From a virus, in IMG/VR virus record IMGVR_UViG_3300042904_000419, positions 1 to 64,000 of that record: a DNA stretch of 64,000 nucleotides; one strand, given 5' to 3'. Each line of letters opens with the position of its first letter. Position 1 is the stretch's first letter. Position numbers and translations under genes: made by a program. Below are positions 38,642-46,183 of the stretch, piece after piece. The notes beneath the pieces were generated by a model. The model searched no databases. It had not been told where the DNA came from and worked only from the letters and a program-made list of their open reading frames with translations.

Positions 38642-38875
38642 TTAAGCGGCGGCCTGGTCGGACGCCGTGCCCAGGTGCGCTTGCTGCCGCAGCCATTGGC
38701 GCGGGATGCGCTTCTGCTTCCCGACCGCCACCGCGGCGATGGAGCCGCGCTCGATCCCGGTGCGGACGGCGCGCTCGCCGGTGTTCAGGATCTGCGCGGC
38801 CTGGACCACGGACAGGAAGACCGGCCAGGTGGCGGGATCTTCGGGGTTGAAGGCGGGGGCGCTCGGAGTGTCCAT
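38642..38875 (-). CDS. Excisionase-type HTH protein
   Basis: A 77-residue protein from ATG 38875 (TGATG overlap with the next). Residues 22-68 (LSVVQAAQILNTGERAVRTGIERGSIAAVAVGKQKRIPRQWLRQQ) form a MerR/excisionase-like winged helix-turn-helix. Placed near the repressor and integrase, it may act as an excisionase or as a Cro-type early regulator. Confidence 0.65.
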   Translation of the reverse strand: MDTPSAPAFNPEDPATWPVFLSVVQAAQILNTGERAVRTGIERGSIAAVAVGKQKRIPRQWLRQQAHLGTASDQAAA

Positions 38876-39084
38876 CAGGCGGCGACCTCCTCGCGGTCGA
38901 TCACGCCGGCGGCCCGGAACAGGGCCTTCCACTTCGCGAGGGTCGTAGCTGACACCCCCAGGAATGCCGCCTGCGCCTCGCGGGTCTCGTACTCGCGAAC
39001 GGCCTGCGCCACGATCTCCTCGATCGGCTTCCCGTGGTGGCGCTCCAGCATCCGCATGTAAGTGCTCTTCTCGCTCGCTTGCAT
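38875..39084 (-). CDS. Small HTH regulator, first gene of the leftward operon
   Basis: A 69-residue protein MQASEKSTYMRMLERHHGKPIEEIVAQAVREYETREAQAAFLGVSATTLAKWKALFRAAGV. The segment AAFLGVSATTLAKWKALFRAAG is a helix-turn-helix. As the promoter-proximal gene facing the repressor across the operators, it fills the position of Cro. Its start follows a leftward -10 box (TATAGT at 39134-39129). Confidence 0.65.
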   Translation of the reverse strand: MQASEKSTYMRMLERHHGKPIEEIVAQAVREYETREAQAAFLGVSATTLAKWKALFRAAGVIDREEVAA

Positions 39085-39100
39085 CGGTGGTCCCTGAATA

Positions 39101-39171
39101 AAGAAGTCGGTTATCTCACTTCTTCACCACTATAGACGGTCGATCCTTCCGCAAGTTGCAAAGAAGTGAGA
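39101..39171. promoter_or_regulatory. Operator region with AAGAAGT half-sites and divergent promoters
   Basis: A dyad AAGAAGT-N10-ACTTCTT lies at 39101-39124, and a further AAGAAGTGAGA at 39161-39171. The half-site AAGAAGTGAGA also occurs inverted at 39124-39114. The rightward promoter is TTGCAA (39156-39161), 17 bases, TTTATC (39179-39184). The leftward -10 is TATAGT (39134-39129) with a weaker -35. These overlap the operators, as expected for repressor control of both directions. Confidence 0.65.
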
Positions 39172-39204
39172 AACTTTTTTTATCCAGGGGCGTTCGTTAG
39201 GTTG

Positions 39205-39723
39205 ATGACCACACTAGCGCTCGAAGTCCGCCCCTCGGTAAGGGTCGGCCCCATGGAGTTCAGCCGTAAGTTCCGGGAGCTGGTAGCAGGCGAGCTACAG
39301 CGCGACGTGGCTAACAAGCTACAGTTCACGGCGTCGCGCATCAGCCAGATCATGCGGGGCGAGAAGCCCAGCCGCGAGTTCGTGGAGCGGGTGATCGAGG
39401 TCTACGGCGTCGATCGCGAGGAATGGCTGGGATATGCCGGCTTCGGTCCGAAGGGCCCCACGGACGAGCGCGAGGACCTGATTCGGCGGACCACCGAGGA
39501 GGTGCTGCGGGCCACGTCGTCTGCCTACCAGGCCCTTAGCGCCGCCTCCTGGTTCCTGGCGGAATACGCCCGGATCCAACACGCCCACCCGCACCTCTTC
39601 ATCCCGCTTCCGTCGCTGCGCGGCGGCATCGAGGGGCTGACGATGGAGGGCGCGAAAGACCTCATCCGGCTCACGGAAGAACTGATTGCCGAGGGCAAGT
39701 TCGGGCCGCGGCCGCTCTCCTGA
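39205..39723 (+). CDS. Xre-family phage repressor
   Basis: A 172-residue protein from ATG 39205. The upstream GTG at 39166 lies within the promoter, so the shorter start is chosen. Residues 17-60 (FSRKFRELVAGELQRDVANKLQFTASRISQIMRGEKPSREFVERVIEVYGV) are a canonical helix-turn-helix. The C-terminal region is alpha-helical (IRRTTEEVLRATSSAYQALSAAS) and lacks the Ser-Lys site of LexA-like peptidases. It should bind the AAGAAGT sites to keep the prophage silent. Confidence 0.8.
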   Translation: MTTLALEVRPSVRVGPMEFSRKFRELVAGELQRDVANKLQFTASRISQIMRGEKPSREFVERVIEVYGVDREEWLGYAGFGPKGPTDEREDLIRRTTEEVLRATSSAYQALSAASWFLAEYARIQHAHPHLFIPLPSLRGGIEGLTMEGAKDLIRLTEELIAEGKFGPRPLS

Positions 39724-39878
39724 TTCCGGCGGCATCGGGCGCTCACGCCTGCTCGTTGAGCGCACCCGGCCGAGGGACACCAAAAGACACCGCGTGTGAC
39801 AGTGTTCAGTGGATTCCGGGCCTCCGTTACGCAAACATAAGTTGCCATTGAAGCACTGACATGTGACGGGAGACGGGA

Positions 39879-40397
39879 ATGGGAGAGGCAGGGCGGGGGC
39901 GGCTGCGTTTGGCGTTTGCAGACCTGGTGGAGGTGGAGGAGGTCGTGGAGCAGCTACGGTTTATGGTGGGGCTGGAAGAGGGGGAGGTGCCGTCGACGTC
40001 CGACGCCTGGCGGCTGGCCGCGTTCACGCCGCAACTGGAGATCGAACTCCGCAATAGCCGCACGGCCGTGAGTTGGATCCGGGCGGATCGGCAGGCGATC
40101 GTGTGCCTTCCCGACACCTGGGACGAGGCGACCCTGGAACGGGCGCTCCTGGAGGAGTGCGGACACGTCCTGTTCACCATTCGCGCGTTCGATGCGCTTT
40201 CGGACACCCGAGGCGCGGAGCGACTGTTCCGCCTCTGGGAGCAGCGCGACGAAGCCAAGGTGCGCGCCTTCATGCTCTGCTGGCTGATCCCGCGAGGGCG
40301 ACTCCTGGAGTTCATGGGACGAGAGCCGGAACTCGCGGAACTGTGCCGCTGTACCGAGCAGGAGGTCTGGGATCGCCTGGAGCTCTGGGGAGGGTAG
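39879..40397 (+). CDS. ImmA/IrrE-like protein with altered zinc motif
   Basis: A 172-residue protein (GGGAGACGGGA before the ATG). The expected peptidase motif HExxH is present as EECGH (LLEECGHVLFT near residue 97), so the first His is replaced. Downstream RDEAKVRAFMLCWLIPRGRL fits the family's EA...FA..LLiP segment. ImmA-type proteins cleave or bind phage repressors during induction. With the first ligand missing it may be inactive as a peptidase. It sits between repressor and integrase, the usual place. Confidence 0.65.
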   Translation: MGEAGRGRLRLAFADLVEVEEVVEQLRFMVGLEEGEVPSTSDAWRLAAFTPQLEIELRNSRTAVSWIRADRQAIVCLPDTWDEATLERALLEECGHVLFTIRAFDALSDTRGAERLFRLWEQRDEAKVRAFMLCWLIPRGRLLEFMGREPELAELCRCTEQEVWDRLELWGG

Positions 40398-40400
40398 GCC

Positions 40401-41540
40401 ATGGCCTCGGGACACGTGCGGAAGCGGACCTCGACCTGGGCCTACGTGCTGGAGCTGCCGAAGGGGCTGGACGGGAAGCGCCGGCAGCAGTGGGTGAGCG
40501 GCTTCAAGACGAAGAAGGCAGCGCAGGCGGCGCTCAACCAGGCCCTGGCGGACCTGGAGAGCGGCGGCTGGTCGGAAGCATCCAAACTCACCGTCGCGGA
40601 GTATCTGGCGAAGTGGCTGGCGATCGTGGCGCCGGGGGTGAAGCCGGCCACCCTTCACGCCTACCGGCGCGAGTGCAGCACCCTGAGCGTCGTGTTCGGG
40701 GAGCTCCCCCTCGCGCGGCTCACTACCCTCCACCTGCGCGAGTGGTACCCGAAGGCCCTGGCGGCCGGCGTCTCCCACGGGAAGCTCGCCTACACGCAAA
40801 CGATCCTCTCCATGGCCCTGAAGGCGGCGGTGCAGATGGACCTGGTGCGGAAGAACGTGGCGTCCGCCGCGCCTCCGCCGAAGCGCCCGCTGTCCGACGA
40901 GCCGGAGCCGCCGCCGGCGCTGGCGCAGGAGGAGGTCCTGCGGATGCTGGCGGCGCTCCCGGAATGGATGCGGATCCTCACCATTGTCACGGTGGCCACC
41001 GGTCTTCGCCGCGGGGAAGTGCTGGCGCTCCGCTGGTCGGACGTGGACCTGGAGCACGGGATGCTGCGCACCCGGCAGAACCTGGTGCCGCTCCCGAATG
41101 GGGGGCTGGCGTTCTCCTCGCTCAAGACGCAGAAGTCCCGCCGGGAAGTGAGCCTCAGCCCGAAGCTGGTAGCGCTCCTGCGTGAGCACCGCGCGGCGCA
41201 GTGCCAGGTGCGGGCCCTGCTCGGTCCGGACTACCAGGAGCATTACGACCTGGTGTTCCCCCGTTCGGACGGCTCGCCGCGGAACCCTAACGTGGTCACC
41301 GACACCTGGAGTAACATCCGCCGGAAGCTCGACCTCCCCTACACCTTCCACGATCTCCGCCACACGCAGGCGACGCTGCTCATGGAGGCCGGGGTCCCGG
41401 ATAAGGTCGTCAGCGCCCGCCTCGGGCACGCGAAGACGAAGACCACGCAGGACCTGTACTCCCACGTCCGCCTGGTCTCCCAGAACCAGGCGGCGGCGGC
41501 CGTCGAGACCTGGCTGGAAGGGCTGGACGGGGCGGGTTAA
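40401..41540 (+). CDS. int: Tyrosine-family integrase
   Basis: A 379-residue protein. Arm-binding/SAM-like N-terminus (SGHVRKRTSTWAYVLELPKGLDGKRRQQW), core-binding domain near 60-160, and catalytic domain from about 175. Catalytic residues: Arg in ATGLRRGEVLALRW, His and Arg in HDLRHTQATLLMEAG, His in LGHAKTKTTQDLYSH, with the Tyr of DLYSH. It recombines attP and attB to insert and, with an excisionase, excise the prophage. Repeated TTTGCAAA-type sites follow at once and probably form attP. Confidence 0.95.
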   Translation: MASGHVRKRTSTWAYVLELPKGLDGKRRQQWVSGFKTKKAAQAALNQALADLESGGWSEASKLTVAEYLAKWLAIVAPGVKPATLHAYRRECSTLSVVFGELPLARLTTLHLREWYPKALAAGVSHGKLAYTQTILSMALKAAVQMDLVRKNVASAAPPPKRPLSDEPEPPPALAQEEVLRMLAALPEWMRILTIVTVATGLRRGEVLALRWSDVDLEHGMLRTRQNLVPLPNGGLAFSSLKTQKSRREVSLSPKLVALLREHRAAQCQVRALLGPDYQEHYDLVFPRSDGSPRNPNVVTDTWSNIRRKLDLPYTFHDLRHTQATLLMEAGVPDKVVSARLGHAKTKTTQDLYSHVRLVSQNQAAAAVETWLEGLDGAG

Positions 41541-41878
41541 GGGGCGTTTTTCTGCCCTCCGTTTGCAAATCGCTTGCAAAGGCCCTGTTCGCGGAGCTCT
41601 CCAGGCACGAAATAAGGCCACCTGTGCAAATGGCCCATTATACCCCGCCCCTGCACCCAGGGGAAGTTAGGCCACGTTCCGGCGGGCTCCAGGCACGAGC
41701 GACGGGGTCGGAATCGGGTAAATGCCCCCGTTGGCTGCGTCTCCGTGCGTTCCGGCGTTTGCAAAGTGGAGAGCGGCGCGAGATTGGCACTTCCTGCCCC
41801 CGGATTTGCTGGACGCGCGACTCTGCCTGTGGTAAATGGCAAACAGATGTTTGCAATTACCGAACAGGAGACGCAGAG
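41541..41878 (+). other. Probable attP region with integrase arm sites
   Basis: No gene is seen from 41541 to 41878. The motif GTTTGCAAA/T recurs: 41561-41570, 41574-41580 (TTGCAAA), 41624-41630 (GTGCAAA), 41757-41766 and 41849-41857, with an inverted copy near 41837. A 12-base direct repeat CTCCAGGCACGA is at 41599-41610 and 41687-41698. This dense array just after int suggests arm-type sites around a core. The core itself cannot be named without the host junction. Confidence 0.55.
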
Positions 41879-42376
41879 ATGTTCGATCGGACGTGCGGGA
41901 AGTGCGGGGCCGGGCTGCGCGCCCGGGATCAGGGTTGCCGGAACTGCAACAAGACAGTGACCTCCGCCAAGACGGAAATCGCCAAGCCGACGGTACCGAA
42001 GCGCCACCGCGGCGACTCCGCCGGTATCCGCATCCCCGCGCCGGTGGCGGAGGTCGTCCAATCGCCGGCGCTCGTGTTGGCGTCGCGGGCGAGTGAGCCG
42101 GCTCCGGACCTGGTGCTGGACGTGCCAGCGGAGAAGCCGAAGAAGGGGACCGGGCGCAAGCGGGCCGCGAAGGAGGCCCCGGCGCCGCTGCCGCTGGAGG
42201 TGACCGAGCCGGTGGAGCCTCCGGTCGAACTGGTGGCGGAGAGCACCGAGACGACTCCGGACGTGTCGGACGCGCTGGCGCCCGCACCGGTGGAGATCGT
42301 CCCCGCGCCGGAGCCCGAGCCGTTAGTGGTGGAATCTGCAGAGCCCAGCGAGCCCGCTCCGGAGGTCATCCCGTGA
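41879..42376 (+). CDS. Zinc-ribbon protein with long acidic tail
   Basis: A 165-residue protein from ATG 41879 (AGGAG upstream). Residues 5-23 (CGKCGAGLRARDQGCRNCN) form a four-cysteine ribbon. The remainder is disordered and rich in Pro, Glu, Ala and Val (EVTEPVEPPVELVAESTETTPD...), with one basic patch (KKGTGRKRAAKE). First gene of the rightward early operon after attP. It may act as a DNA-mimicking or adaptor protein. No family recognised. Confidence 0.6.
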   Translation: MFDRTCGKCGAGLRARDQGCRNCNKTVTSAKTEIAKPTVPKRHRGDSAGIRIPAPVAEVVQSPALVLASRASEPAPDLVLDVPAEKPKKGTGRKRAAKEAPAPLPLEVTEPVEPPVELVAESTETTPDVSDALAPAPVEIVPAPEPEPLVVESAEPSEPAPEVIP

Positions 42377-42600
42377 GCCGGCTCCTCGCGCTCGAACTGG
42401 CGGAGCCGGACGCGCTCGGGGTCCGCTGGGCGACGGCGCAGCGAGACGGGCGAACGTATGTTTCCTGTCGCTGGCCTGATGACACCGAACTCGTCGAGGT
42501 GCGCCACGAAGCGCATGGCGTCCGCTACTCGCGCCGGCTGAAGAGCGGGCCGCGGTGGTTGGCCTGGAAGCCCCTGGAGGTGAGCGGTGCGCGTGCGTAA
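42373..42600 (+). CDS. Small hypothetical protein
   Basis: A 75-residue basic protein with GTG start overlapping the upstream stop (GTGA). It reads MSRLLALELAEPDALGVRWATAQRDGRTYVSCRWPDDTELVEVRHEAHGVRYSRRLKSGPRWLAWKPLEV: beta strands with Trp/Arg pairs. It overlaps the DUF6504-like gene by 14 bases. Function unknown. Confidence 0.6.
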   Translation: MSRLLALELAEPDALGVRWATAQRDGRTYVSCRWPDDTELVEVRHEAHGVRYSRRLKSGPRWLAWKPLEVSGARA

Positions 42601-42913
42601 GACCATCCTGCAGCCCTTGAACCTGCCGCAGGCCGTCCGCGTGGTGGCCAGCGCCTCCGGGGCGCCGCAGAGCGTCGACGGAGTGCGGGTCGTGGAGCTC
42701 CTCGACCGCTGGCGGGTAGACGACACCTGGTGGCGGGAGCCGCTCTGCCGCATGTACTTCCAGGTGCTCCTCGTGGACGAGCGGACGCTCACCATCTACC
42801 ACGACCGGATCGCGGGCACCTGGCACCGGCAGCCGTATGGGGAGCCGGGGATGCCGGGGTTCGTGGCGCCCCGGCCGCCGGAGGAGGTGCGTGGAGATTC
42901 CCGCGACGAGTGA
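42587..42913 (+). CDS. DUF6504-like protein
   Basis: A 108-residue protein. The core VDGVRVVELLDRWRVDDTWWREPLCRMYFQVLLVDERTLTIYHDRIAGTWHRQPY matches DUF6504, characterised by DRWRVDDxWWR and YFxxxLxD. In cells such proteins often lie near error-prone polymerase genes, and the phage copy may be borrowed. It ends near the small gene at 43009. Family assignment is from the visible motif only. Confidence 0.7.
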   Translation: MRVRKTILQPLNLPQAVRVVASASGAPQSVDGVRVVELLDRWRVDDTWWREPLCRMYFQVLLVDERTLTIYHDRIAGTWHRQPYGEPGMPGFVAPRPPEEVRGDSRDE

Positions 42914-43008
42914 AGGACTCTCGCCCCGCCCCGGTGAACTGATCCCCAGCGAGTCCCCCTCGCGCCCGTCACAGGCTCCACCCTGCCCCCTTTCACGGAG
43001 GCAGGACT

Positions 43009-43101
43009 GTGCAAACCCAATCCCAGGACCCCATAGCTACTCCCGCCGAGGCTCCGTCAGCCGCGGCGGTTTGTGCGCTTGAGACGAGGTGCTGCCTGTG
43101 A
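43009..43101 (+). CDS. Short leader gene before the cytosine methyltransferase
   Basis: A 30-residue reading frame from GTG 43009 (GGAGGC upstream), VQTQSQDPIATPAEAPSAAAVCALETRCCL. Its stop overlaps the methyltransferase GTG in a GTGA. It could be a leader peptide for translational coupling. Support is limited to the ribosome binding site and overlap. Confidence 0.35.
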   Translation: MQTQSQDPIATPAEAPSAAAVCALETRCCL

Positions 43102-45077
43102 GCACCGGTGTCTCTCCGACGATCTACGCCGTCGATCTCTTCTGCGGCGCCGGTGGCTTCAGCTCCGGCCTCGCGTTGGCCGCCGCGGAGCTGGGCCTCG
43201 ACCTCGACCTGCTGGCGATCAACCACTGGCAGGTGGCGGTGGAGACTCACAGCAAGAACCACCCGGCCGCGCGGCACCTCTGCCAATCGATCGAGACCGT
43301 TAACCCCCGGGAAGCGGTGCCCGGCGGCAAACTGAACCTGCTCCTCGCCTCCCCGGAATGCACGCACTTCAGCTCGGCCCGGGGCGGGAAGCCGATGAGC
43401 GAGCAGCGCCGCGCCACGCCCTGGTGTATCCTGCGCTGGTTGGACGCCCTCGACGTCGAGTCGGTGGTAATCGAGAACGTCCCGGAGTTCGTGACCTGGG
43501 GGCCGCTCCACCCGGCGGACCACAAGGACGAGAAGAAGCGGGACCGACCGGTCGAGAAAGACAAGGGCAAGTACTTCCGCAACTTCGTCCGGAACCTCCA
43601 GAGCCTCGGCTACCGGGTCGACTGGCGGGTCCTCAACGCGGCGGATTACGGCGCGGCCACCACCCGGAAACGGCTGTTCCTGCTGGCCCGTAAGACGCGG
43701 CGACCGATCCGCTGGCCGGAGCCGACGCACGGGAAGGCGACGGGGTCTGTGCAAGGCGACCTCGGCCTGAGTGCCGTGCGTCTCCCCTGGCGAGCGGCGC
43801 GGGAGATCATCGACTGGGAGCTCAAGGGCGAGTCGATCTATGAGCGCAAGCGACCCCTCGCGCCGAACACCCTGGCGCGGATCATGGCCGGGCTGGAGAA
43901 GTTCAGCGGGCTCCCGTTCATCGTCGGCGCGGGCGGACCCACGAATGGCGGGAACCCGCAGAGTGTGGAGAGTCCGCTAGGAGCACTCCTGACGGAGAAC
44001 CACCGCGCCCTCTGCGAGCCGTTCCTGGTGGTTCTCCGCAATCACGCGGACGGCCGGAGCCTGGACGAACCGGTGCCGGCGCTCGCAGCCAACGGGACTC
44101 ACGTCGGGATTGCGGAGCCGTTCCTCGTGGGCTTCACCCATTCGAAGCGGGAGAACGGCTGTGTCTACTCCGCAGACTCGCCAGTACCGTGCGTTACCAC
44201 GAAGGCTGAGGTGGGGATCGCCGAACCGTTCCTCGTGAACATGAAAGGGAACTCCGATGCCGCGGACATTAACCTGCCTACCCCCACGATCACAGCAGGC
44301 GCTCCGCACCTCTACGCCGCCGAACCCTACCTGGTCAGCGTAAACCACGGCCCAGAGGCGCGGGTCCGTGACCTCGACCGGCCGCTGCCGGCACAGACCG
44401 GGAAGGGCACCCAGGCACTCATCGAGCCGTTCCTGATCGGCCAGCAGTCCGGAGCCGTGGCGCGAGGGGTGAGTGGGCCCGGCCCGACCGTGGCCGGTGC
44501 CGGGGCGATCAGCCTGGTCGAGCCCTTCATCCTACCGCATCAGCACGGTAGCAGCGGCCTGGACAACGTGCGGAGCATCGAGGTGCCGCTGCCGTCGGTC
44601 ACCGGCACCTCGTCGGACATGTTCCTGGCGGATCCATACCTCGTGGACTTCTACGGCGAGCGGGATGGCCAGGCGCCGCGCTGCCGCAGTGTGGACGACC
44701 CCCTGACGACAGTGGCGGGTAGCCGAACCCACGGACTTGCCCAGCCGTTCCTGCTCCGGTACTCCACGAAGGACCGGCAATCCCAGAGCGTGCATGAGCC
44801 GCTGGGCTGCGTGGATACCACCGATCGGTACGCGCTCGTGCATCCGGAGTTGGTGCGGAGCGGGCAGGTGCAGGGGGAGGTGGTCGGCTACCTGGATATC
44901 CGGTTCCGAATGCTGCAGCCGCATGAGCTCGCCGCGGCGATGAGCTTCCCGGAAACCTACACCTTTACCGGCAACCGGGAACAGGTGGTTAAGCAGATCG
45001 GAAACGCCGTGGACGTGAGCCAGGCCAAGGCGCTCTGCGGCGCGGTGCTCAAGAGCTTTCTGGGGGTTACCCCATGA
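43098..45077 (+). CDS. C5-cytosine DNA methyltransferase with repeat-rich domain
   Basis: A 659-residue protein from GTG 43098 (GAGG upstream). Motif I is VDLFCGAGGFSSGL, motif IV ASPECTHFSSARGG (catalytic Cys, unusual Glu before it), motif VI ENVPEF, and RLFLLARKTRRPI contributes motif VIII. Residues about 272-585 hold nine imperfect repeats of about 34 residues, each starting (A/V)EPFLV or similar. Motif IX-X follows as RMLQPHELAAAMSFPETY and QIGNAVDVSQAKAL. It adds 5-methylcytosine, likely to protect phage DNA, and the repeats may form an extended target-recognition scaffold. Confidence 0.9.
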   Translation: MSTGVSPTIYAVDLFCGAGGFSSGLALAAAELGLDLDLLAINHWQVAVETHSKNHPAARHLCQSIETVNPREAVPGGKLNLLLASPECTHFSSARGGKPMSEQRRATPWCILRWLDALDVESVVIENVPEFVTWGPLHPADHKDEKKRDRPVEKDKGKYFRNFVRNLQSLGYRVDWRVLNAADYGAATTRKRLFLLARKTRRPIRWPEPTHGKATGSVQGDLGLSAVRLPWRAAREIIDWELKGESIYERKRPLAPNTLARIMAGLEKFSGLPFIVGAGGPTNGGNPQSVESPLGALLTENHRALCEPFLVVLRNHADGRSLDEPVPALAANGTHVGIAEPFLVGFTHSKRENGCVYSADSPVPCVTTKAEVGIAEPFLVNMKGNSDAADINLPTPTITAGAPHLYAAEPYLVSVNHGPEARVRDLDRPLPAQTGKGTQALIEPFLIGQQSGAVARGVSGPGPTVAGAGAISLVEPFILPHQHGSSGLDNVRSIEVPLPSVTGTSSDMFLADPYLVDFYGERDGQAPRCRSVDDPLTTVAGSRTHGLAQPFLLRYSTKDRQSQSVHEPLGCVDTTDRYALVHPELVRSGQVQGEVVGYLDIRFRMLQPHELAAAMSFPETYTFTGNREQVVKQIGNAVDVSQAKALCGAVLKSFLGVTP

Positions 45078-45331
45078 GCCACCGCCCCGCCTATCGCCAG
45101 CCCGCCCCGCCCCGCGGCCTGATCGGTCCCACGGGCGGCCCGGGACACCAGGGGTCCGACGACGCGCCCACGGACGCCGAGGCGGCGGTGATCCTGCGCG
45201 ACCGCCCCGGGACTCGTGCGCTGATCCGCGACCTGCTGACCCGAGCAGACGTCGCCAGCGACCCCCGGCGCGCGCGGGGACTGGTGCAGGAGGCGGAGGC
45301 TTGGGCGCGGACGCTGGAGGTGCGGAAGTGA
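45074..45331 (+). CDS. Small hypothetical protein
   Basis: An 85-residue protein. The N-terminal half is Gly/Pro-rich (RQPAPPRGLIGPTGGPGHQGS), and the second half is a helix (EAAVILRDRPGTRALIRDLLTRADVASDPRRARGLVQEAEAWARTLE). ATG overlaps the methyltransferase stop. It may assist the enzyme but no family is seen. Confidence 0.55.
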   Translation: MSHRPAYRQPAPPRGLIGPTGGPGHQGSDDAPTDAEAAVILRDRPGTRALIRDLLTRADVASDPRRARGLVQEAEAWARTLEVRK

Positions 45332-45621
45332 GCCAGCTTTGGCGTGATACGGCCGGAGTGTTTCCGCTCTGGCAGCGGGCGTGCTTCCTGCTTGCGGTGG
45401 ACGCGATGCGCCGTCGCCGCTGGCGTCTCCTGTCCTGGCTGGGTTGGCGGCGCGAGGAGCTGGAGTTGATCTCACCAACTGGTGAGCCGCAAGGAGTGAA
45501 GACGGTCTGGCTGTTGGCCGTGCGGAACGGCGAGGGGCTGCTGATCGAGGTCCTTTCCTCGAACGGGCGGCGCACCTGGTATGAGCTGAGCCGCAGTGAC
45601 CTGAGCGAGGCCACCCCATGA
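45328..45621 (+). CDS. Small hypothetical protein
   Basis: A 97-residue protein from G45328 (GTGA overlap): VSQLWRDTAGVFPLWQRACFLLAVDAMRRRRWRLLSWLGWRREELELISPTGEPQG. A hydrophobic/basic N-terminal half is followed by beta strands (VWLLAVRNGEGLLIEVLSSNGRRTWYEL). No known family. Confidence 0.5.
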   Translation: MSQLWRDTAGVFPLWQRACFLLAVDAMRRRRWRLLSWLGWRREELELISPTGEPQGVKTVWLLAVRNGEGLLIEVLSSNGRRTWYELSRSDLSEATP

Positions 45622-45896
45622 GCTGCTACGTGGACGAGCTCCGCGACTACCGGCAGCGCCACGACCTCCCGCCCCGGATGCGCCGGGAGTGGTGCCACCT
45701 GACCGCGGACACCGAAGACGAGCTGCACGCGTTCGCGGCGCGATTGGGAATGCGCCGGGAGTGGTTTCAGGATCACCCCCGGCCGGAGCGGCGGCACTAC
45801 GATCTGACGCGGGAGCGGCGAGAGCGGGCGGTGCGCGCGGGGGCTTTATCCGTTCCGGCGCGTGAACGGCTGAAGGCGGCGAGGGCTAACCCATGA
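45618..45896 (+). CDS. DUF4031-family protein
   Basis: A 92-residue protein with the family features in order: CYVDELRDY, HLTADTEDELHAFAARLGMRREWFQDHPRPERRHYDLTRERRERAVRAGAL. DUF4031 proteins are common in phages and mobile elements and are thought to be nucleases or nucleotide-binding, but unproven. The gene lies directly before two HTH regulators. Confidence 0.85.
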   Translation: MSCYVDELRDYRQRHDLPPRMRREWCHLTADTEDELHAFAARLGMRREWFQDHPRPERRHYDLTRERRERAVRAGALSVPARERLKAARANP

Positions 45897-46123
45897 CTGC
45901 CCCCACCCCCACCCTCGGCGCCCGCATCCGGCAGCGCCGCGAGGCCCTGCGGCTCACCCAGGAGCAGCTCGCCACGCGGGCGGGGATCACGCGGCAGTCG
46001 CTCTCCCGGATCGAGTGCGGCGGCCATGAGGTCTACTGGGATACGGCCTGTAAGCTGGCGGATGCCCTGGGGGTCACCCTGGACGCACTGCGGGATGTCA
46101 AATCTACGTTGCAAAGCTCGTAG
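45893..46123 (+). CDS. Small Xre-type HTH regulator
   Basis: A 76-residue protein. Residues 10-62 (RIRQRREALRLTQEQLATRAGITRQSLSRIECGGHEVYWDTACKLADALGVTLDAL) are a Cro/C1-type helix-turn-helix. It is in the rightward operon, separate from the main repressor, and may act as a second regulator of early or late genes. Confidence 0.8.
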   Translation: MTAPTPTLGARIRQRREALRLTQEQLATRAGITRQSLSRIECGGHEVYWDTACKLADALGVTLDALRDVKSTLQSS

Positions 46124-46183
46124 CGGATGAGGATTTCTGCGTTAAATAGGCTCAAATACCCGGTGAGGGAGCGACTTACCAGC

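Noticed and set aside
39166-39204. GTG at 39166 as the start of the repressor
   Set aside because: It lies upstream of the likely transcription start (TTGCAA-17-TTTATC), so the ATG at 39205 is preferred.
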